A stretch of DNA of 64,000 bases, from positions 26,850,501 through 26,914,500 of the forward strand of contig CM029118.1 in NCBI GenBank assembly GCA_016859345.1, in the 5' to 3' direction. This document shows positions 49,182 through 64,000 of this stretch, in pieces (within the stretch, counting starts at the first letter, position 1; every line of letters begins with the position of its first letter). Under the pieces are notes generated by a model. It had not been told where the DNA came from. It made no database searches and worked only from the letters and a program-made list of their open reading frames with translations. Position numbers and translations under genes: made by a program. The DNA comes from Istiophorus platypterus (Eukaryota; Chordata; Actinopteri; Istiophoriformes; Istiophoridae).

Positions 49182-49960
49182 CTGGAGATAAAATAACCTT
49201 TAACTACATCAAGATTCACATTACTAGAGATGCACAAAGCTTGTGCTCTTCTTACAAATGGACAAACTGTCAGAGAACAGCAGCACAGATAAAGGAGGGC
49301 CAGAAGTGGGTAAGATGAGTCAGGATGGTAAATGGTACATACCAACAATAACAGGGACATAGAGGCATTTTGGTCTGTGGCATAACTGGTACATTAACCA
49401 AACCTAAAATACCAATATTTTCATTTACATTGTGTCCAAGGCATGGCACTCAATGGAACAACAATCCTCAAAGGCTGTCTCACAAATGCAGACATGAAAA
49501 TAATAAACAACCAAGTCTGTTAGCAGCTTATAGAACAATTGCATTCATCAACTCTTCCCAGAGAAAAAAAAAAAAAAAACTGAGTGGCACAATTTGATTT
49601 CCCCCAATCTCTGCTGAATATACTGCAACAAGGTTACATCTACATATCCATTTAGAAATTATATGTATTTCAAACCCCAGAACTGATCAGTATCAACCAA
49701 TTGCAATAAATATCGTGGCAATGACAAAGTCCTTTGCAGATACAGTTTGAAACATGTACTGAGGACACACAGAGAACATAACTGCACAGTACATCAGAAC
49801 AGAGTGGAGCTAACAAGGGATTGCTTAAACAGAAAATCATAACCTTGCAGTCATGTAGAAACCAACGCTGGGTGTGTTTCTACAACTTTGTTTTTGTCCT
49901 TCAATTCGTCTGGAGCATTTCTTAAATTTAGGAATCTGTCTCAGTGCTATGTGTGTGTAC

Positions 49961-50003
49961 ATATACATATATATATATATTTATATATATATTTATATTT
50001 TTA

Positions 50004-50044
<41 letters not shown>
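49961..50044. repeat. (AT)n followed by (AC)n
   Basis: An ATATAT/TTTATA block, a 9-base spacer, then about 17 AC units, inside the probable RHPN2 3' UTR. Confidence 0.95.
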
Positions 50045-50048
<4 letters not shown>

Positions 50049-50439
50049 GAATGATAACTGGTATGTTTTTCCCACAGTGCAGCTATACTGTGCTGTACGC
50101 ATTCTGGCATGGAACAGACTGTTTTTCCATTATGTTTGGTGTCCAGTCCAGTTTACTTCAGACACTGAACTATGCTGGGAAGCTGCCAATGTACTAACAT
50201 GGGCATCCATATGCAGTATTTGGCACAGCAACATTCCAAGATAGCTGGCAGTAATATTGCATTGGTGACATACAGGCTACATACACTACCGCTCAGTATT
50301 CCAGTGGAAACACCAAAGGGCACTGAAACCGTGCCATATCAGGTCCAGTATGGGTACAGCACAGTACTTTATATGGCCATACCAGGCTCGATATGCATGC
50401 TGCACAATGTTTGTAGACAGTAAAAAATTTGCAGATAGT

Positions 50440-62818
<12,379 letters not shown>

Positions 62819-64000
62819 CTGTACACAAAACAGAGAAAAATAGAGATACTGTCACCATTCATTCTATAGTCAGTATTATATACATACATGAGGTAAATAA
62901 ACTGAAAATTTGCCCACACAATGTTGGCAATAAGGGCATTAATGCAGCAAAAGCTGACAACGCATGATAAAGCAGAACCTTATGGACAAAAGGATTCAAA
63001 ACACAGTTAATTTAAGCAAAGTCAAACAGAAAAGCTCATAAATATCAACCATTAGTCTGCAGATACATTTATAGCTTGATGGTGAAGAAAAGCAGGCTCT
63101 AAGGTGTGGCACAAGTTATCAGCCAGCAAGTAACTCCCATTGGCCATAGAACAAGCTGTGTTAGCGATGTCGTGTTGACATCATAGTGAGATTGGTAAAA
63201 AATAATGTGTGCATTGCAAGGAACAGCCTGATCTCACCAGTAACAGTTTTTTTGCTCAAAAAAGTTTACATTTTTGTTTAATCTTCATTGTAGTTTCATA
63301 GATGCTAAGTCTGGATTAGGCAGATGGTGCTGTCAAAGCAAAGAGCAGCACACACTGCAGGAGTTAGGATTTAAAGGTTTTATTTTAAGGTGAATGGGGC
63401 CCCCACGTCTCCTTGTATTGTAAAGCTACACTGTTCTCTGCTGATTAATCATTATGTCGTTGGAGCCTTGGTTCATTGATGAAAACAATTCTTTCTTCTT
63501 GCCATTCAATCCAAGCTCCTTCTATCATTTTAACTCACCAAACAGTGGATAGGAGGTGCCATAAAACACTTGGTTACCCATCTATTTTGTCCTCAACTGT
63601 AGTTTTAATGGTTCGGAGTTTCTCTGGTCATATGAACCTAGAAGTCCTTGCTACTGACAGATGGAAAGCAGGTTCAGCTTGTTATCAGAGCTGAGGAAAT
63701 ACAACCTGACCGATAACTGTCCCTGATCAGATAGAGTCTAATCAAAAAAAAACACTGCTCTTCCCCTTCTGAAAGTATAATGAGATGTTACAAAATAAAT
63801 TGCCTTTTTCAAAAACAGGTTAGGGTTGCCTCTGGATTTGATAGGCATTTAAGTTATTCCAAACAACCTTCAATTTCTGCAAAAGTAGCCAATACATCTG
63901 TTCGATACTAACCAACATTAACAAATATTCATAAATGGTCTTATCCAACTCTATTACAATAATGACTCGCTCCATCAAAGAGGGAGAGAGATCAGAGATG
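62819..64000. other. RHPN2 intron to window edge
   Basis: No exon for the HR1 domain or amino end was found. The preceding RHPN2 exon must end with two bases of a split codon beyond 64000. Confidence 0.65.

Overview
The window reads as vertebrate nuclear DNA, most likely from a ray-finned fish. The base composition is AT-rich, coding is confined to short exons bounded by GT-AG splice sites, there are many long (GT)n, (CA)n and (AAT)n microsatellites, and there are fragments that resemble teleost transposons. No bacterial, phage or CRISPR features were seen.

Three protein-coding genes can be supported. On the minus strand, CEP89 (centrosomal protein 89, a distal-appendage coiled-coil protein) runs from its start codon at 46948 leftward to at least 3905. 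I could place 17 coding exons whose reading phases all join, giving about 703 residues. Upstream of CEP89 on the same strand is the 3' part of RHPN2 (rhophilin-2). Twelve coding exons lie between 62818 and the stop at 50440, giving 582 residues of BRO1 and PDZ domains and the C-terminus. Its amino-terminal (Rho-binding) exons lie beyond 64000. The CEP89-RHPN2 neighbourhood is also found in mammals (human 19q13.11). FAAP24, which lies between the two in humans, was not found.

The third gene, rnf182, encodes a 243-residue RING-type membrane E3 ubiquitin ligase. It sits whole and on the opposite strand (18951-19682) inside a 22 kb CEP89 intron. In humans RNF182 is on another chromosome, so this nested arrangement is the most notable gene-level feature.

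Region by region: 1-3900 is non-coding and holds an AT/AC microsatellite. 3905-4057 is the last CEP89 exon found. 4058-26246 is the giant intron with rnf182, a terminal-inverted-repeat element of about 670 bp, a short fold-back element and other repeat fragments. 26247-46948 holds the remaining CEP89 exons, with a decayed LINE reverse transcriptase in one intron. 46900-47390 is a CpG-rich promoter with paired CCAAT boxes. 47400-50439 is intergenic sequence and the probable RHPN2 3' UTR, with one unexplained exon-like open stretch. 50440-62818 is RHPN2, with several microsatellites and a possible tRNA-derived SINE. 62819-64000 is RHPN2 intron.

I did not find an undescribed biological system here. 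The best leads are the nested gene, the uncertain CEP89 3' end, the orphan exon-like sequence at 49090-49181 and the intact inverted-repeat element.
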